The notes under the pieces: model-generated | The model's input: only the letters and a program-made list of their open reading frames with translations | Told to the model about the DNA's origin: nothing | Database searches by the model: none | Translations under genes and position numbers: made by a program | In this document: positions 24,582 to 37,202 of the stretch, piece after piece | Layout of the letters: every line of letters begins with the position of its first letter | Position numbering within the stretch: position 1 is the first letter of the stretch | DNA from: Chamaecrista fasciculata | Taxonomy: Eukaryota; Streptophyta; Magnoliopsida; Fabales; Fabaceae | Direction: 5' to 3' | Length of the DNA: 64,000 bases | Assembly: GCA_003254925.1 (NCBI GenBank) | Contig: QANZ01013516.1 | Coordinates: 8,308-72,307 of the forward strand

Positions 24582-25145
24582 TAGGGGTGTTCGCGGGCTG
24601 GGTTGGGTTGGGTTTAGGGCGGGTTGGTTTGGGCTGAAATTTTTTAAGGGCGGGTTGGTNNNNNNNNNNNNNNNNNNNNNNNNNNNNNNNNNNNNNNNNN
24701 NNNNNNNNNNNNNNNNNNNNNNNNNNNNNNNNNNNNNNNNNNNNNNNNNNNNNNNNNNNNNNNNNNNNNNNNNNNNNNNNNNNNNNNNNNNNNNNNNNNN
24801 NNNNNNNNNNNAAAAAAAAAGATTAATTGAAGGTGAAGTCACTTCATGTAGTGTTAAAGCTAAAGGGGAATGATAACTCAAGATTCATTTGTATTATGCT
24901 AATTATTATTTATTTATGTATATATTAAAATAAAAAAAATAAAAAATACATAAGTGGCGGGTTGGCGGGTTGGGTTGGGTTGAGCGGGCTCAGAATTCTA
25001 AAACCTGCAGCCCAACCCAAACCACTGCGGGCTAGGAATTTTCAAACCAAACCAACCCGCGAGCCCAAACCAAACCAACCCAAACCTGCGGGTTGGGTTG
25101 GTTTTTGCGGGTTGGCGGGTTGGCCCGAACCGCTGAACACCCCTA
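24582..25145. mobile_element. hAT-type MITE 4 (TSD TTGATGAT), with assembly gap
   Basis: Perfect 11-bp ends TAGGGGTGTTC / GAACACCCCTA and a perfect 8-bp duplication TTGATGAT at 24574-24581 and 25146-25153. The interior consists of GGGTTGG and CCAACCC repeats in both orientations (24587-24659, 24955-25135), forming a strong G-rich/C-rich hairpin. The N gap at 24660-24811 falls inside it, probably because of this structure. A related element with the same ends is at 45431-46063. Confidence 0.9.
24660..24811. other. Assembly gap (152 N)
   Basis: A run of unknown bases inside the G-rich hairpin of hAT MITE 4. Any open frame drawn across it is meaningless. Confidence 0.98.
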
Positions 25146-25223
25146 TTGATGATGATAGGATAGGGGTGATAGTTTTTTTTTAATAATAAGAAGAGATATA
25201 TTAAATAATAGCCAAGCAACACT

Positions 25224-27610
25224 TGTTGGGGAATCCAAGGGCGCCTAAGGCAGCGGAAGCATGTAAAATTAAAATTTTAAAGAAACAATAAACGCCTAGG
25301 TCCAAGAATTCCCAAACGGATCCGCTAGCTGAATTTAAAACTTTTGGTTAAGTGGTATACCTCAGAGTTTCAATCGCTTTAGTTGAACGGGGCGTTCCCA
25401 AGAAGTCCACTTGACGCGTCCTTCCTCCGCCGGTAATCCACACGAACAGTTTGGAGATGCCTAGGTGCTAGCCTCCTTCACTTCTCAAGTGAATCCGGAA
25501 CCTTTATCTACGGGTATTCTTTTGAATTCAAGAACCCTTCTTGAATGTCCAAGAACTTGATGGCGCCTTGACCAAGAACTCTTCTTGATCTCACACAACC
25601 TTCCACAATATTAACTCTTAATATTGCGCCACTTTCTCTCTCTAGGAAAGCTAGGTTGCGATTTTCTTTCTCTCTCCTCACCAAGAGAAAATCGAATTTT
25701 CTCTCTAAGGAAGAACTAGGCTAGTCGACTTTTCCTATGTGCATGAGGCTCTCACCCTTTTGTGATTTCACTCTCAAGAATCTAATTCTCAAGTTTGTGA
25801 ATTCTCTCTCTAGATGAAAATCGAAATTCTCTCTCTAGACTAGGCTTCTCTCTCACTTATCAAAGAATCAAATTCTTCTCTAAGTCCTCTTTCAAGTCGA
25901 CTTAAGGCTTCTATCTATAGGGTCTGGGGATTTTGATAATTATAATTTTGGTCAGACCTAAAATTATATAATTATCAAATTATAATATTATGATATCCTA
26001 ATATCATAATTTTAGGACTTGATTTCCTATTTAAAATATTACCTTAATATTAAAACAGGAATCAAAATGCAATCTTGGAGAATCAATTTGGAAGATCAAA
26101 TCTTCCAAATCTCTCTCTCTCCTTCATGCGCCAACCTCCCCAACATTTTGGTGGAATTTTAATAAATTAAAATAACTAACTAATAGATAGTTATAACTAA
26201 TTTGTTATATCCCAACAATATTGAATTAAAGAATTCCCAGAATATCTTTAAGTCAATTTCACCAAGTCTCAAACTCTAGATAATTGAATTAAAATATTAC
26301 ATTAATATTTAAATCCAATTGGACCTAAAATTTCGACTTGCCCTATAAGTCATGAATTAAAATATTACTTTAATATATTTAATTCATCCATTTGAAATCT
26401 AGATCAAATCTCATTTGAATTTCAAATTTCAAGCCATGACTTTAATTAATAAAACATTTTTATTAATTAAATTCCTTGTATATATGAGGCGCCAACCTCA
26501 TCCTATTTAGTCCTAATATTAGTGAATTTAATAAATTAATAATTTCCTAACTCTTAGGAACATTATCTAATTTATAATTCCCCTAATATTATAAATAGGA
26601 ATATAATTGTAAATAGCCTAATCCAATTATCTATTTAACAATTATCATATATATATATATATATTTGTCTCACAAATCTAAATATAATATATCTGTAGAT
26701 AATTAATTCAAGACAAGACTTAATGTCCCACAATAAGTTATGTCTCAAACGGTGTCACAAATGTGACCCACGAATTAGGGTTAACTCGTGTTCCAGCTTG
26801 GCATCTGGTTCCTGCTCGTGTGTGACCCAGCAGGCCCCACGTGAAGTTGGCAGTAAATCATCTCATGACTTACAAGTCGAGAGCGGACTCTAGCAAGCCA
26901 TCACGACTACCCAAGACACGTGAGTTATCGTTCTAACCCATAAACGACTTAACCTTAGTACTATCATGTTCAGATCCCTTTTTGTCCTACGATATTTCGG
27001 TAAGGATTAGGCATGGGAATGTCATCCAAAATCCAAACCTCAACTTTCTCGATCTCCTGAGTAAGTCCCAAAATCCAGTGTGGCCACACATTCCCTTGGA
27101 CAGACTCGTCGAGGGGCCCAGTTAAATATCTCCCATCTCTATGAGGGACAAAATTCCATCTTGGTCAACCACATTCCTCAGCACGACAATCAACCAAACC
27201 CGTACTCAGCCCTTATGGCTACCCTGTTACGGATAACGTTAGACTAAGCCAAAGCTTGACAACTGTAATGCCGGAATAGTCAAGACCTCAGGTCTAAGGG
27301 CATCATGACAGATTGTACAGGAGAGACCAGCTAATGACTGAACCCATGCAGAACTCTCCGGGTCGGTCCAGCAACTTGTAACTCTTACATAATTGCACCA
27401 TGACTCTCGTCCCAGCATCTAGTGCGTGCATCTCCATGCACCGAGGTCATGCTGGTCTTGGTTCAATTCAAGTTCCCACTCGAATGAGCGACCAGGGACA
27501 GTTTAGATTAACTATCTCATAATTAATCATGGACTGTTATCATAGTAAACATGCTAATAATATGATAACCATTAATTTATCTCCATAAATTAATTGATAT
27601 GTTCCCAACA
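25224..27610 (-). mobile_element. Long (2.4-kb) LTR-like block
   Basis: It begins TGTTGGGGAAT and ends GTTCCCAACA, giving TG...CA ends and an inverted repeat TGTTGGG/CCCAACA. It has no coding potential. A possible TATA-type promoter reads on the minus strand (CCCTATAGATAGAAGCC, near 25912-25928). The flanking pentamers (ACACT and TATCT) do not match, and I see no tRNA primer site or polypurine tract on either side. It could be a solo LTR that lost its duplication, or part of a recombined element. The length is unusual but known for some plant LTR families. Confidence 0.55.
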
Positions 27611-28235
27611 TATCTAAAAGATGATTGACCCTATGGCACAATCTCTATCAACACTTACAAACGATTAGAGACTTCAAAATTAAACAAGAATAATAGAACG
27701 TAAACATTGTTGAACTAGAGGGTGAATTGAGCTCATAAATCATTCCCATAAAAAACACTGATCCTATAACGATGATATCCTGAGGATGAAAAACGTCACT
27801 ATGCGTGCTGTCAACAAAAAGTTTACAACTATACATACTGTTTGTCAGAGAGAAAAACATCTTCACGATAAAGAAACTGCTGACTTTACTAAAAAGATGC
27901 CGAGTGCAAGATCTGAAAATCCAGAAAAGCTGAAGACTGAAAACTGATAATAACATAAAGAAAATTAAAGAAACACCACCAATCAAGGGAGATAAAACCA
28001 GATCTAAAAAAACAACCACCATAAAAGGGGATCTAAACTCAGATATGAGATTATTTAAGATTGCAAGAAGAAAGAAAACGAAAGAGGTACCACCAGAACA
28101 CAAGCTTCAGATCTCGACACAGATGAGAGACACGAACAAACAAGACAAGGGAGATGAGAGGAGAGGCTGTCGCTGTTGTGAGTAGCGACAGCCCCAACAA
28201 TCTTCTGCGGCGGCGACTGTTGAGGGATGAGAGGC
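27611..28235 (-). other. Leader-like part of the retroposed segment
   Basis: On the minus strand this begins with a GC-rich leader and contains a 151-codon open frame (28103 down to 27648) rich in Phe, Leu, Ser and Val. I recognise no domain in it. The composition (many FF, FLL and SS pairs) looks like a chance translation of T-rich DNA, so I do not call it a gene. It may be the 5' part of a non-LTR element or of a captured transcript. Confidence 0.35.
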
Positions 28236-28252
28236 GGATAGGGGTGATAGTT

Positions 28253-30037
28253 GATTAGGGATGATAGTGTATTACGAGATTTTATTCTCTAATTAAGATT
28301 TAAGCCTTATACTAGATTATTTGAACATTTTTTTAATTAAGATTTAAGCCCTATAAAAAAATGTTCCGAGATTCAATGTGTCTGAAAAATGAATAAAGAG
28401 ATATTTTATTAGTAATAATAAATATTTATTTTAAAATGTAAGATTTGGTAATGAAACTCTTAAAACTTGCAATTATTTTTAAATGATCATTCATATGTCG
28501 ACTTTTATTGGTGAGTTAATTTTTTGTTTTCTTAAAAACTCTAACTTTACGAGGATGGATTCACTACAACAGGTTTATTTGCAATGGACCTGCAGTGTGA
28601 ATCAAAAATTTTAAAACTCACAGTTTCAATAAAATGAAAAGAGTAGTTGTGATTATATTTGAAACTGTAAGTTTTTAATTTTCTCTCACATTGCAAGTTC
28701 ATTGCATGTAAAATTATTTGTGGTGGATCCAATCTTCTAACTCTACATAATAGGCTTTGCGTTTTTGCTCTCTGCTCTGCGTCTTGCTTCTTCTCTTTTG
28801 TGCATTTGTTATGAGCAACATGAGAGCGTAGATCCGTGTTTGAGATCGTGACCGGATCTTCGCATGGGTATTTGAATCCGCTATCCAAATACGCCCGAAA
28901 ACTTACATTTTTCTTCGAATGTCAATGAATAGTGTTCAAATTGATCCAAAAATTAAACAAAACAAAAGAAAAAATAAGTATTTAATATTAATGGGAATTG
29001 AATTTTTTTCATGATTCTTTTCCCAACACACGAGTTAATTTTCCTACCAGACAATTGCTTTGACAATTTACATCTAATTGCAAAAACAAACTCTTTAATT
29101 CACACTTAACCACATATATATACGTGTTTTGATCTTTGAATTGATTACTGAAAATTATATATGAGATTTGACAAGTACAGGCAAAAAATTAGTGGGGCTT
29201 TACAATAAACAAATGGATAATTTCTCATAATTAATTTGTTTTGTCTCATAAATTACATTTAAAAAAATTGGTTAACTACAAAATAATAATAATAATAATA
29301 ATAATAGTAATAATATAAACTTAATTAATAAGTCTTTAATTATCCTTATACCTATCATACAATAAACCATGAAATATAATGAAGTTAACATATATCTATA
29401 TATATATGTGTGTGTTTTATCAATTTTATTACAGTTATTCTTAAATATATCATAATTATAAATATTAAATATTATAGTGATTTGAAACTTCTTTTTTTTG
29501 GCCAATAGTGATTTGAAAACCTAGTTTTAGAAATAAGTAAATATAAGTATATTATGACTTTCGGAGCTCTTATACATCTATAGGAGAACTCGATTAAATT
29601 ATGAGTTGATTTGTCAAAATAGATAGAAAATGATAATAAAACAATATTAAATGAACATAACCTAAAGAAGACTACGTATAATGAGGAACTTGTATCCTCT
29701 GCATTTTAACTATGGTGTATTTTTATAAAGGGTAGAAAGAGAAAGAAAGAGTTAGAGAGAGAAAATTTTAGTGGGACCCACACTGCACCAAACTTCTCTC
29801 TCTCTAACTCTTTCATTCTCTCTCTACACTGCACAAACTTTACAATGCAGAGGATCCACTCTCGTATAATGAGGTGTGCACCGCGACATTGCATAGTGAC
29901 GGCCGCGGCGTAGAGGAGCGGCATAACATTGCTCGACAACACAATGTAGGTGGATTTTATTTTCTAAATCCTTGATCCAAAAATCAACATTCTAAAATTT
30001 CTCTTTCTCTCATAAATATGAATTTCCCACTATTTTA
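28253..30037. other. Intergenic region with small foldbacks
   Basis: AT-rich with no recognised gene. It contains the small inverted-repeat element at 28553-28732, a CT/GA-rich hairpin at about 29705-29870 (GAGTTAGAGAGAGAA pairing with TTCTCTCTCTCTAACTC), an (ATA)n run at 29283-29310 and short (TA)n runs near 29395. The 113-residue minus frame at 28547-28888 overlaps the inverted repeat and is not gene-like. Confidence 0.4.
28553..28732. mobile_element. Small MITE-like inverted repeat
   Basis: The left arm (GGATGGATTCACTACAA, then TTTGCAATGGACCTGCAGTG, AAACTCACAGTTTC) pairs with the right arm (GAAACTGTAAGTTTTTA, CACATTGCAAGTTCATTGCA, TTGTGGTGGATCCAATC), about 75 bp per side with a short loop. 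It is non-coding. No target duplication was established. Confidence 0.6.
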
Positions 30038-33000
30038 GGGCCTCTTTGGGAGCCTCCACATCTCAATTTAGGGCCTCTTTGGGTGAGCATTACAACTTCA
30101 TTATCTTTTCATTATCCCCATTTTCATTACATAACTTCATCTACAGTGCTATATGGGTGTTTGTTTTGCAATTATAAAGTCATTACAAAAATATCATTTC
30201 ATTACAAACTCATTTCATTACATATTTCATATCCAATTACTAACATACCCCTACTCAAATACCTATAATTACCTATACTCTAATACAAATATAAAAAAAT
30301 TATTTAGCAAAATAGTAATTTTCAATACCCTCATTTATTACACTTACAACTTTCTCTCTCCACTCATCATTTTTTCTTTTTTCTTCCTCTTTTTCTTATT
30401 CACCCCCTCTCTCTCTCACATATATATTTTATAATTATAATATATATATATATACATTTCGGCAAAATATATATATATATATACATATTATAATAATATA
30501 ATGTGTATATATATTTTAATTTATATATATATATATGCCACACACTCACGTATTCATATATATAATATAATAATATATAAATATTTTTTATTTTATAAAT
30601 ATATTATATTATACTATATATAATTTATAATTTATATTAATTTAAAATAAAATAATTCAACTCATGTTATTTACATTTTAGTCCATGATATAAAATATAT
30701 AATTCAGGCGCCAAAAATATACATTTTGGTCTCTCCTCCAGTATATATATATATGGGTATACGAGAGAGGCGGATAGTGGAAGAAGAGTGAATGGTGCGA
30801 TGTGCTCATGCGTGAAGATCAACGGTCATATTATTACCCGCAAAAAGACAAACCGTTTTGATTAATATATAATTTTTGGTCCCACATTTTTTTCGTGGAT
30901 AACATTTTGGTCCTTCAATTTATTTTTTGGAGGAAAGTTTGCAATATAGAAACCCAATCGTTGATGAATGTAATTTTTTACGAGTCAAGAGATATATTTC
31001 ACTTTCATAAGGACCGATTCGTTCAATTTATATAAAATCGTAGACCAAATGGTAGGTTTTTAAACATTTTCATGTTATTTACATTTTGGTCCTTTCATTT
31101 CATTACATAATACTACTCCAACCTTTATTACAAATATCCACATCTAGCACAAATTCCGAGACAATTTCATTACCATTTCATTTCATAACCACCACAACCA
31201 AAAAGTCAAAATATTATTTTTTTTATTTCTATCTATTTCCATTATCAATTATCAATTCTACCCCTATACAATTTAAAAAAACCCATATATTTATTTCAAC
31301 CAACCACAATCATTACATACCCTTTTTCATAATTTCACATCCTATTTTTTTCATTACATCTCAAACTAATCCAAACACCATTTTCATTACATTTTCATTA
31401 CATAATTTTCTCATTACCATTTCATTACATAAAATCATCATTTCATTACCTACTTCTAATCCAAACACACCCTTAATCTCATCTTAGATGTTGAGATGAT
31501 ATAATATTGTAATGGGATGAGATGAAATGATGTATTAGTGTTAGGATGATTTGAAAGAAAATGATGTTAAATAGGGTGTGAAATTATATAAAAGGGTATG
31601 TAATGATTGTGGTTAGTTGAAATAAGTTTACGGATTTTCTTAATTTGTATAGGGGTATAAATGGTAAGAAATAATGAAATGAGATGGAGATAATGAGATT
31701 AGATGATAGGTGTTTGGTTGTGGTTTGAGTGGAATGATATTGAGATGAGATATATTGGAAAACGTGAGGATGAGATATTTTTGGATGAAATGTTTAGCCA
31801 TCTCATTGAATGAGATGATGGACCAAAATGAAAATAATATTAAAATTATTTTAAGATTACAATTTGGTCCATAAATTTGAATCGGTCCAATTAATCGATC
31901 CTTAACATGTGTAAATGATAACTCAGGGCCCGTAGAAAATCTCAACCATCAATAATCGGGTCTATTTATCAAAATTCAACGACCAAAAAATAATAATCAA
32001 TAGTTTGGGACTAGAATTCAAATAACATGAAAATTATTGTAAACATACAATTTGGTCCACAACTTTGTATCGGTCCATAACTAATCTCGTAGTTTGATAA
32101 ACAAAATAAGACCAGAAATAGTTTTATTACTGAAACGAAACTAATCTCATAGTTTAAGGATCAGACTAGCAACAATGCCAACAAATGGGAAGATAAAAAA
32201 TTATTTTAACTCCTTTTAATTTTTACACAAAACTTCATAAAATATATTGAAAAAAAGTATGGATTTAATTGTATAATAGTAAAAAAAACATATAGGAATG
32301 TTGTAGTTTGGACTAAAAAATAGAACAAATATTTTGCGGACCAAAATGCAACTCATCTCGTAATTTGAGTAAAAAATCTAACCATAAATAGTTTTATGAA
32401 CGAAACAAATAGAAAAACATTGAGACAATAAAAAACAAAACGACATTGCAATTTTTTGGCTACCCATGATTCGAACAAAAAAAAAATAACTGACACGTGG
32501 AAACTTGTGTATTTTCCCAACCAAAAAATAACTGTTATTTCTCCATTATGCACAACGTATAATCATCAGATGATTTTGGACATGAATATAGAACAAAAAA
32601 TAGTTTGAGGACCAAAATAAAACTAATTGCATAGTTTGAGGAAAAGAAACTAAACAAAAAATAGTTTTAGGAGCCAAGGAAACTGAGCTCATAGTTTGAG
32701 GATCAAAATGCTTATAAAAGTGAAGAGAATATTGTAACGAGAATAGAAGAAGATTGTAACTTAAAAAATAATTTAAGGATTCAATTGTATATTTTACTCA
32801 AAACAAATAGAAGAATATTGAGACTAAAAAAAATAACAACATTGCAAATGAACAAAAATAATTTTTGTTTAATTAAGTTGATATAAATATATATATATAT
32901 ATATAATAGAATATATAACATTTCTATATATATATATATTTGAGAATTGAGAATAAGTGGGAGAGAGAGCATGAGAGAGATATAATATAATATATATATA

Positions 33001-33391
33001 TATATTAACAATATATTTCTATATATATTTGAGAGAGAGATGTGTGTGTGAAGGAGAGAGAGAGGTGTAGGTGAAAAAGAAAAAAAATGATAAGAAATGA
33101 TAGATAGAGAGAAAAAATTATAAGTGTAAAAAATGAGGGTATATAAAATTATTATGTTGTCTAATTATTTTTTTATATTTATATTAGAGTATAGGTAATT
33201 ATAAGTATATGAGTAGGGATAATTTAGTAAATGTAAGAGAAAATGAAATAATGTTGTGGATGAAATGATGATGTAATTGAGATGAGATGAAGACTCCAAC
33301 AAACACTCAACCATTACTGTTCACCCAATCTTAAGATGATATGGTGATTGAATGAAATGAGATTAAAATTTGGGAGCTCCTGAACATGTCT
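30038..33391. mobile_element. Outer Tourist/Harbinger-like element (TTA TSD) hosting a nested copy
   Basis: The left end GGGCCTCTTTGGGAGCC (30038) partly mirrors the right end GGGAGCTCCTGAACATGTCT (33391), and TTA flanks both sides (30035-30037, 33392-33394), as expected for PIF/Harbinger MITEs. Left-arm ATCTCAATTTAATCTCATC pairs with right-arm GAAATGAGATTAAAATTTGG once the inner element (30071-31472) is removed. The interior contains long (TA)n tracts at 32885-33010 and GGTCCA foldback phrases. The inverted ends are only about 10/16 identical, so ends are probable, not certain. Frames on both strands here are low-complexity. Confidence 0.5.
30071..31472. mobile_element. Nested Tourist/Harbinger-like element (TTA TSD)
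   Basis: Flanked by TTA at 30068-30070 and 31473-31475. The right end CCAAACACACCC matches the family end seen at 37203-39115; the left end GGGCCTCTTTGGGTG is more diverged. Internally AACCACAATCATTACATACC and TAGCACAAATTCCGAGACAA are the reverse complements of phrases in the 37203-39115 element, so it is a related copy in opposite orientation. The 133-residue frame 31086-31487 is a translation of TTTCATTAC-type repeats, not a gene. Confidence 0.55.
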
Positions 33392-34380
33392 TTAGAAGTT
33401 TAGACTCAAGCTCAGGCTATGTAAATGAACATGGAGCTTTCTTCTATCTTCTCAAAAAAATTATTCGTAATCAGTTGTGGACTCTCTATATAGCATTAGA
33501 TCAAAGATACAGTGTCTAGATTAATAATTTCTGTATTTATTATATTTCTTAATTTATCATGATAATCTTAAGTCCATAATATCATCACTGTGTTATTATA
33601 TTTATGGAAGAATACAGTTGATATGTATATGTGTGTGTATATATATATATATGTCATAATTAGTCATTTTTACATAAGATGGAATTGATTTTTTAAGAGT
33701 GATGATATAAATACAAGGTGAAGGGATGATGGGGCTTTATTATATGGCATAATCAGGCTTGGATGGTCCACGTGTTCGGTTCAAAGAAAAAGTTATTTGA
33801 ATAGTTTATATCTAAAGAAAAAATCGATATTTATTGCATGATTATGCAAAATGATAAGAACATGCATGCATATATAATTGTGTTTTCTTAATAAGTAATT
33901 TATTTTTACTAAAAATATATTATATTAATTTTAAACTATAATTAGTCTATATATTATATTTTAAAACAATAAAGGTCATGTATATATTATATTTGTCAAA
34001 ATTGCATAGCAAATATTTATTTCCTTTTTAGGTAGTCAACCATATTGCCTGTTCCCTAATTCTAACAAACACTTTTTTTAACGTAATTACTATAATTTAT
34101 ATATCTTCCACTTTAAAATTATGGGAAGAATATTCATGAACCCGTGTTTCACACCCTAGCTATATATAGTACATTTGAAAAGAACAATAATATATGGTTA
34201 ATTAATTATATCATGATCACTTCATGTGAAACTACCTTAGCTAGGCTTCTTGTCCCAGATTGATGACTTGATTAAAAACAGATTAAAAAGAACATGAGAT
34301 ATTACAATAATTATTATTGATTGAACGAAAATATATGAGTTAGTCATCATTAAGTTAATTGGGACTTTAAATATAAAACT

Positions 34381-34413
<33 letters not shown>

Positions 34414-35136
34414 GTATATATGTGTTTAGCCTTTTTTGGTCATTCTAAAAATATCATATAAAAATACTTTAAAATGAAACTATAATAATTCTGAATTGTT
34501 TAAAATAAACTAGCTAGTATATATGTGTTTATCCCTTTTTGGTCATTTTTATACCATATAAACTAGTATAAAATTGACATTTTCTCTCTTAAACTATTAC
34601 GGACATGGATCCTCTATAGCGCATTACAAGTAAAGTACTAAGAGAGAAAAAAAATAGTTTAAAAGAGAAAGTGTCAGTGAAACTCACACCTCTGACACTT
34701 TCTCTCTTTAACTATTGTTTTTTCTCTCAACACTTTATTTGTAATGCCCTATAAAGAATTCAAATTCATTGTATCACCCCTAATTGGTCAATCAATATCC
34801 ATTGTCTTTTGGAAACCATTACACACACGTAGGTCTTTTGAAACCTTTACCAAGAGGGCAGCAAATATTTTATTTTAGGTTTTAAAATAATTTAGAATTA
34901 ATTATAATATATATATATATATATATGTTTTTTTTATTTTTTATATTATAGAATAATTTATGAAAATTATTTGATTTTGGTGATAAGTTTTTATCTTAAT
35001 ATAATATAAACAAGAATAATGGGAAATTGTTTAACTTCTTTCAATTATTTTCTGTTTCTTTTATTATTTTATGTCAAAACTTATTTTAATATATAATTTT
35101 GAAAATTGATAATAAAGCCTTAGATATATAATAGAG

Positions 35137-35170
<34 letters not shown>

Positions 35171-36097
35171 CTTAAAAACTTGTTCACTGAAAATAATAGA
35201 ATATTCTAGTGACTCTGTCATGCATGAGAAACCCCAATTCTTCAAAAGCGATAAAGGTTATGGTTTTATTTTAATAATCTTATATTAAGGTAATATCTAT
35301 CAACAGACTGTGACATAAATGGTAATTAATTTATCTAAATTTTTTTACAAGTTTTTATATATTATTGTTCTTTGGACTGTCTAGAAAGTAAAAAGTGAAT
35401 GGTTGATAATTACATATGATAGGTTGTATTTGAAATAAATTTTAGTGAGGGTTTCAAAAAAAGACGACATGCATCCATAATTTCAAAATCGATGTTTCAT
35501 GCTACTGATTAACTTGTATTTTCCTAATGCCACAAATTAATTACGATATTGTGGTCAAATATTGCAGCTACTCTATACTTCAAACCACATTCTCAAATCA
35601 CTAAGATATAAGATGCATAAGACAAATTAATGGAGGAATATACATGGGCGGCTTCCCAATTACATTATATTAATATAAATTAATAAAATAAATTATTTTT
35701 ATTTAAATTAAAAATTTATATGATATTAAAGTTAACGATAAGTGATGAAACAAAATTTTGATTAGTGAGCTTTTAAATAATTACTTATTAATTAATTAAC
35801 TAATTATTTGTTAATTAACGGCTACTTCTTGAACTATTTATAAAAGATGAAGACGTTTTTCATTCTACAACTAACAAAACCACACTGTATGGATTTTGAT
35901 ATTCTAAGCTTCATACTTCATCTAAGCTTTATGCCAGTGCAGGTCTGTGACATTTTCTTTGTGAAAAACAATTCTTTCTTCTCTCTTTTAATTTTTGTGA
36001 TCTTCCTAGTAAGTTAAATTTAGGTCTTTGCCTAAAATTATTGTGTGTTGCAAAAGTTGTAATTGCTAGTTTAGTTTTGTGTGTGTTGAGTCGGGTT
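33392..36097. other. AT-rich intergenic region, no gene seen
   Basis: Very AT-rich with (TA)n microsatellites (34381-34408, 34905-34926, 35137-35165). A foldback at about 34575-34770 has arms reading ACATTTTCTCTCTTAAACTATT and its complement around TAGTTTAAAAGAGAAAGTGTC. No protein-like frame, RNA gene or conserved motif was recognised. A short less AT-rich patch at 35880-36090 flanks the next solo LTR. Confidence 0.4.
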
Positions 36098-36102
36098 GTT
36101 AT

Positions 36103-36779
36103 TGATGTACCTGGTTTTGGCCGTAGGGCATTACCTGGTTCGATGAGGCAACTTTGGGTCAGAAGTCACCTGCAAGTCAATGAAAACACAGGGGTGGCCC
36201 TGCGATTCACCTCCGATGCTTAAGTCAGTAAAATAGCCTGAGAGCAATAGTGTGTGGAAAATGGAAATAGTGCGTACCTTTTTCCAGTAGAGGAGCTCTC
36301 CTTTTATACTGGTGAAGTGAGACCTTTTTGACCTAGATATGGTCGAATGTGATCTTAACTGATTTGGCCAAATCAGTTGTGATCTTGGTGGAAATCCTAA
36401 CTGTCCGTTATTCTCGCAGATCTGTTGGTCAAGATACGGGAATAAGCTGTTTGTTTCCTGAGGGTTGTATCAGAGGTCTTTTATGACTCTTCGTGAGCGC
36501 CAGTTTGTTGGCGTTCTCGCCTGACGCAAGGCGTTTGGTGTCTTAACCATGCTAGAACTCTTTCTGTGGACGCCTAGCTGTTGGCGTCCTCGATTGTCAC
36601 GAGAAGCTTGGTGCCTTACTTGTGTAGGGCTCTTTCTGTGGACGCCTAGCTGTTGGCGTCCTTGGTGCCTTACTTGTGTTGGGCCTTTTTGGCGTTCTCG
36701 CCCGAGGGATTCCTTTGATGAGCCTTTGAACGCCTATGGTCTAGGTCTTCTAGTCCTTAAATCATTAGGTCTATTATCA
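36103..36779 (-). mobile_element. Solo LTR, family 2 copy a (TSD GTTAT)
   Basis: A 677-bp LTR with plus-strand ends TGATGTACCTGG...GGTCTATTATCA and a perfect 5-bp duplication GTTAT at 36098-36102 and 36780-36784. A promoter-like sequence reads on the minus strand (AGTATAAAAGGAGAGC, near 36303-36318), so the element points left. The middle holds repeats of GGACGCCTAGCTGTTGGCGTCC. A shorter relative lies at 46570-47103. No internal region adjoins. The small open frames here are not genes. Confidence 0.9.
36569..36663. repeat. Short duplication within solo LTR 36103-36779
   Basis: The phrase TTTCTGTGGACGCCTAGCTG TTGGCGTCC occurs twice, near 36560 and 36632, separated by CTCGATTGTCACGAGAAGC and a shared CTTGGTGCCTTACTTGTGT unit. 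Each unit contains a small GGACGCC/GGCGTCC hairpin. It is a local tandem duplication of roughly 70 bp that helps explain why this LTR is longer than its relative at 46570. Confidence 0.6.
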
Positions 36780-36784
36780 GTTAT

Positions 36785-37199
36785 TATATTGTGTGAAGTG
36801 CGATGATCTCTTTGTATTAATATTGACTCTTATGTACTTGTTACCCAAAATTATAAAGACTCCTATTGTGTGTTTAAAGAGTAAACATTGGATTGAAAGA
36901 AATTTGGACCCGGATCCTCTAGAGTTAGGACCGCCTGCATTTCTCCAAAATTAATTTTCACTCACACAAGAGCAAAACGCACAATTTCATTTATAAATTA
37001 GGCTGTCACGTGTCAAAATCATAATAGAGTAGATGAAATTGGACGGTTAAAACTCTTCCAATTGCAGAGAACTCTAGAGAAATAAATTTAGAGGATCCAA
37101 TTTCAAGAAATCTCCATTTAAACAAATTTGGATCCTCTAAATATGCTCTCTCTGAAGTTCACTGTAATTGAAAAATGAAACGTAGAGTTTCATTCAGAT
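36785..37199. other. Intergenic, small inverted repeat around GGATCC
   Basis: Between about 36903 and 37137 the ends GGACCCGGATCCTCTAGAG and AATTTGGATCCTCTAAA, plus internal AGAGGATCC copies, form a loose foldback. No gene was recognised. Confidence 0.35.
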
Positions 37200-37202
37200 T
37201 TA

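Larger units (their letters stand above)
25175..28235 (-). mobile_element. Retroposed segment with 17-bp TSD and poly(A), minus orientation
   Basis: An exact 17-bp direct repeat, GGATAGGGGTGATAGTT, flanks this segment (25158-25174 and 28236-28252). Immediately after the left copy comes poly-T, which is a poly(A) tail on the minus strand, so the insert reads from right to left. Its minus-strand 5' end (28235 down to about 28080) is GC-rich with CGCCGCCGCAG and CTGTCGCTACTCAC-type sequence, like a leader. A long variable-length duplication plus poly(A) is the signature of target-primed reverse transcription (LINE machinery). Most of its length (25224-27610) is an LTR-like block, either inserted later or retroposed with it. 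No reverse-transcriptase domain was seen, so it would be non-autonomous or 5'-only. Confidence 0.7.

Noticed and set aside
24540..24881. Open frames spanning the N gap
   Set aside because: They are open only because unknown bases are not read as stops; the sequence is a GGGTTGG-repeat MITE.
27648..28103. 151-codon minus-strand open frame
   Set aside because: It is Phe/Leu/Ser-rich with no recognisable domain, and lies in the leader-like part of a retroposed segment. It is likely a chance frame in T-rich sequence.
28547..28888. 113-codon minus-strand open frame
   Set aside because: About half of it is the small inverted-repeat element at 28553-28732, and the rest shows no family features.
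31086..31487. 133-codon plus-strand open frame
   Set aside because: A translation of repeated TTTCATTAC-type sequence inside a Tourist-like element, with low-complexity Ile/Thr/Phe composition.
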